DNA from: Fasciolopsis buskii
Lineage: Eukaryota; Platyhelminthes; Trematoda; Plagiorchiida; Fasciolidae
Direction of reading: 5' to 3'
Length of the DNA stretch: 64,000 nt
NCBI GenBank assembly: GCA_008360955.1
Contig: LUCM01002257.1
Coordinates: 338,122-402,121 of the forward strand
In this document: in pieces, positions 59,915-64,000 of the stretch
How positions within the stretch are numbered: the first letter of the stretch is position 1
How the letters are laid out: each line of letters begins with the position of its first letter
Position numbers and translations under genes: made by a program
The notes under the pieces: model-generated
The model's input: only the letters and a program-made list of their open reading frames with translations
The model's database searches: none
What the model was told of the DNA's origin: nothing

Positions 59915-60560
59915 GTTAATAATAATATCAAAAGTAAACAACGGCAGACTAATATTACTTTGTGTTCTCACCGTATATATTTTTGATTTTTCTCCTGTCT
60001 TCGGTATTTTTTTAAAGGGTACGGCTTATATAGACAAGCCATTCAGCATTCGGCTCTGAATCGTATCTCTCAGCGTCTTCAACCAAAAATAATCTTTATC
60101 CCTTGAGCTCTAACTTGAAAGGTAAAAAGCACTAACCAAGGCCAAACCCGAAGATAACTATTTCATCCCTCCACGCCAAGTCATAGCCTGACAACCACGT
60201 TGCTTCTTGCAGCATGGCCTACTACGAAGAAAAAGAGCATGAAAAGGTGGACGATTGGCAGTCTATGTAATACGTGTCTACTACACTGAAGGCACTGCAA
60301 ATTGACTGCGACTACGACTGTCTGCACCCAATAAATGGTAACACATCTCGTCATTACTCATTCGATGTCCTCACCAGACTCGAGCAATGTGTTGAAGACA
60401 ACGTCCTTCAAACCAGGTGTTTTTGCATGGCATCTAATGTGGCAGAGCTGAAAATACGTGCCATGTTCACTGGAAACGATGAAGAATGTACCAAGCCACT
60501 GTAAGCCATAGTCCGACGGGTCACAATGATGGAAATCTCTGATACTTTATTCTGGAACAG
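59915..60560 (-). pseudogene. LINE copy C: 3' end, decayed
   Basis: Aligns with copy A in the same orientation: an ATA/AAT-rich tail (about 59,920), CTCACCGTATATAT, TCTGAATCGTATCTCTCAGC, CCAAGTCATAGCCTGACAAC, CACGTTGCTTCTTGCAGCAT. The coding part is badly shifted but keeps segments corresponding to the HVL.M..HR and AARSNVVVRL positions of ORF2. Confidence 0.78.
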
Positions 60561-63500
60561 AATGTCATAGCACAGACCTATCGACAGAGTTCAAGGGGAA
60601 CAATTATCGTTGGTATTAGAAAACAAAAATGATGTGCTAACAACTCTCGGAGGGTGAGTATTCAACTGATTCTAAAAGCCCACCCACTACGGCAGAAAGT
60701 ATGCATTCTTGAGCACTTTCTCTCATCTGATGGCATCTATCACAACTCAGCTCCTGTTTGAATATGGCTCATTCCCACCTTGGCAGACACGGCTCAAATA
60801 CAAAATAAGGCCACTACCGGTGGTTCGTTGGTTGACTTATGCAAGCAGCGAAGCATTTAAAAGTGGGGCTTGGAAAGAATAGACAAAACAAAGAGATTGC
60901 AAACAACAATGCCTTTCAAACTACTTCCACTTTCCACCTCAGATTAGCACTTAGATGATCCGCTAGACAATGCATTCCCTAAACGCTCTTGAGCCTCCTG
61001 ATCTGAGCTATGTGGCATACATCGCCTTTAAGAGTCTCCCCAGGAGTTGCTTTCTTTTGAGTCGCAATTTTCGTACTCCCCTCCAGATTTCCACTTTTCC
61101 GACCAACTTAAAACATCCTGTAATTTCTGTCGGTACAATGGTCTACATGATCCGAATAGCCATCGCTTGGTCTCTTTACACCTGCTAATTCAGAAGTATT
61201 GAAAACAGGCATGCTCGGCTAAGTCAGTAAGTTTCTTGAGAGCAAAAGGCCATTAAGCGATCATCACTTGCCTCGCAATAACATGCAATAATAATCTTGC
61301 ACCCAGAAACCACGAGGAAACATACGTGGTCATTCCCCATATCTCTAAAGCCTTCGATCTATTTTGTAACAATTAGACTAACGCAAGTATGGACACTGGT
61401 GACCTAAAACGCAGTTTCCACATACCGAAACAGCATTCATCCTTGGGGATGCGAGTGTCCAGATGTGCATGGCAAGGGAAAAGAAACCTCGTGAGCCGGT
61501 GCTATGTGAGAAGAGCAGCACAGCACACACTAAACGGCAGCATAGGGTCCTGCAATGCAAGGATCGTGATTAGCTATCAAATTACTGGAAGGTAACCGGG
61601 AAAAATATGACCACTGAAACTCTATTTATCTAAGTCTCGACCTGGGTTTCCATTTCGACAATCACTAACCTTGAAATGACGTGCTCTGGCTTCGGCTGCT
61701 ACCTCACAGAGCCATGCATCCAAAAGAGAAAAGTGAATAGGAAACAGTGATAGATCAACAATAACGTAATGAGTTGGATAACCATATAGAAGAGGAAAGG
61801 TTTCGAATGCGAAAAGGCGACTGAATGTGATATCGAGTAACATTACTGCTCTCTTTAATTACAATATTAGGGAGATCTCGTGGATCGCATACCCGCAGTC
61901 CAAATGAACCAATCCCCTGCTTAAGGTTTTTAAGATCTTTTGCTATGCTATAGCTTGACCACATTTATTAGTCTTCCAACCGTTACAACAGCGTAAAGTA
62001 ATGCACCTTTCATGAGGCCATGGGGAAAACATGTCCTCACTACTTCGATCTACTTAAGCCTATTGCCTTTTATAAGGAGTGAACCATAGGTTCCAACACA
62101 TTATGCCTGGCCGCTGAGCTACTGGAGAACTTTTTCCACTATATTCTATCAGAATTACAAGGGCAACGGCGTTTGAACACCAAAAGTCTTCGCACGTCTC
62201 TACACAACGGCTAGGTTTCTGAGTCGCATTTGGGACCGATCCCAATGCTTATGCGTACACCCGATTTTTGATCGGTATAGCGATTATAGTCGAATGCAAC
62301 ACTAACGTCAAAGATCCTTCATACTGGCAAATGTCACTTGAGTCTTTTGTATACAGTACCATATTTCATCCGATATATGACCAATAACTGTTGATGAGGT
62401 GCATTGGCCGTCAAAATGCAATTCGAGCACCGGATAGGCTAATTCGTAGATTGCAGCATGGCACTTTCCCTGTTCCATTGAAGTCCTCAGTGGTCTTGAG
62501 GTCCACCAGAAATCCTCCGTGTCAAAGTCCGCGCCCAGTGGCTGCCGGGTCCGTATTATCTCTCAATCGTTTCATGGCATATAACGGTTCACGTGAACGT
62601 TTCACTAAATCTATTCCACTACTTTAAGTTTTGTTGGAAGGAAATGTCTCTAAATAGTCATTCGAAACGCGTTTGGATGGAGCCAGATTGTCCTCTTTGT
62701 CTGCCCGAAACAATGTTACATTTCATTTCTTTTGGAACGCTAGAGGCTTTCATGAAACCCCTTTGATCAGCTCCGTTGTATATATCACGAGGATATTTGA
62801 ATATTCTGCTAATCGCAACTTATTGAGGGGACGCAACCATATGTCCACCTATCAACTCAGTGCCTCCTTTATCGATCACTTAACGTTGTTTGAATTATGG
62901 ATCCAGATGAACTATCGCCTTGGGAACCTAAATGGAAAGACAGAGATATGCAGTCTACAGACTCCATATCCCACTCTGATGGCACAATCTGTGCAAGCTT
63001 CTGCGCCCAGTCTTCGTAAATGCAAACGATGCAATGTCGTTTGTTTTGGTTGCTCTGATTGGCTATTTTGGATGTCAGCTGGTCTTCTGTAATTGACGTT
63101 TTGCCCTCATTAGCCAATGAGCTTCCTCAAACGTAGTTGCATTAGTAAGTAACGCACACGCACAGAGCACCTGTAATTCGACTGCTCTTCCTTCTATTCA
63201 CTCATACACATCGTGGGTGCTGACATGCTGAACAAAACGTAGTCAGAAATGTCATTTAGTAAACGGGAGACTGTGGTAATGATGCGCAGCTGACGGATGA
63301 CAACAGGAGGGGTATCTTCAGGTAGGTACCAAAATTTCGGTCACCTAAGGAACTGTAAACGGCATTGATATACTTACGAGTAGTAAAAATAAAAATGAGA
63401 CCGTTTTACATGACCCAAAATAGACGAGTCCCCCAACATTATCATTCGCAGCACTGAACATTACTGAATACAGATACTTTCAAAATCTAGTAATGACTTA

Positions 63501-64000
63501 CAGAAACCACGCTTTGTAAGTGAAAATACGTTGTAGAAACTGCAGAACCTTCAGTTCCCCGATGTAAAACTGAGAAACAGCTTTAAAAGGACAGAAAGAC
63601 TCCACTGACAATGCGAAGCAACGGTTCGGTGCACGAGGTAGAACGGTATTGTTTTTAGTAATTTATTATTGAAAACAACTGAATGAAAAATAAAATACAC
63701 TGAGAAAACGGAATCTGACAGAGAAACTCGTTGATTTATCACTGTTTCCCGAACCGGCTTATCTCTGCTGTAGTATCCTATCCCGTTAGGGCAACAGTCA
63801 ACATTTTATTTACTTCAGAAGCTCATGTAGTGTAAACTCAAAGTGAACCGCTACTGGCTCAGCTGGAGAAAGTGCGATACTTCCAATTTCATAGCATATT
63901 AAGGTAAGTGGTTCTGTTGGGATCGGTGTTAATTTAGCAAACTATTACGTATTGGTAATCAGGATTACAAAATCATCATTATCTCTCGGTGTTAAACAGC

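Larger units (their letters stand above)
58409..64000. other. Upstream flank or 5' intron of the NWD-like gene
   Basis: Apart from the palindrome and LINE pieces at 59.5-60.6 kb nothing was recognised. A plus-strand open frame at 62,673-63,092 (139 codons) has no family match. If exon 1 is internal, this stretch is intron and the true N-terminal exon lies here or beyond the window. Confidence 0.5.

Noticed and set aside
62673..63092. 139-codon plus-strand open frame near the right edge
   Set aside because: No recognisable domain, no splice or promoter support, and overlapping open frames on the other strand.
1..64000. Prokaryotic features (operons, CRISPR, terminators)
   Set aside because: Intron-split coding sequence and eukaryotic repeats throughout; no direct-repeat arrays or long contiguous genes.

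Overview
The window is eukaryotic nuclear DNA. Coding capacity is broken into short stretches by GT..AG introns (43 bp to about 7 kb), intergenic and intronic DNA is AT-leaning, and the repeats are LINE, LTR and tRNA-derived SINE remnants. The very short introns (43 and 52 bp) in the 5' half of a gene beside multi-kilobase introns, a LINE whose reverse transcriptase reads like those of digenean genomes, and an LTR element with a primer-binding site resembling the tRNA-Trp type all point to a flatworm, most likely a trematode. That assignment is inference; no species is claimed.

One gene dominates the window. On the minus strand, from about 58.4 kb down to 7.4 kb (possibly 5.6 kb), I can join 17 exons in consistent reading phase, plus one tentative terminal exon. 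They encode about 2,220 to 2,256 residues of a NACHT and WD-repeat protein of the NWD1/NWD2 (KIAA1239) family. In order the protein has a DUF4062-like N-terminal module (58.4-54.8 kb), a helical linker with the family motif VTEHEI (50.7-42.6 kb), a NACHT P-loop NTPase (35.3-32.5 kb), a winged-helix/linker region (31.1-20.8 kb), a long degenerate WD/beta-propeller region in two very large exons (18.6-17.0 and 14.1-12.2 kb), and an acidic tail (7.5 kb). The N-terminus may extend beyond the first exon I can see.

The remaining sequence is introns and flanks with decayed mobile elements: a solo LTR (1.7-2.3 kb), a collapsed LTR retrotransposon (22.8-23.9 kb), three recognisable copies and one short piece of a LINE (10.7-11.6, 45.4-46.5, 59.9-60.6 and about 59.5 kb), and five copies of a tRNA-derived SINE (6.2, 31.7, 36.2, 55.9 and 56.4 kb). 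Microsatellites are scattered throughout. No convincing plus-strand gene, rRNA, functional tRNA or CRISPR array was seen.

The most unusual structures are a nearly perfect 312-bp inverted duplication (33,209-33,520 / 33,887-34,198) inside the intron between the P-loop and Walker B exons, and a 38-bp-arm hairpin around an AT dinucleotide loop at 59,545-59,654. No clearly new biological system was found beyond these.
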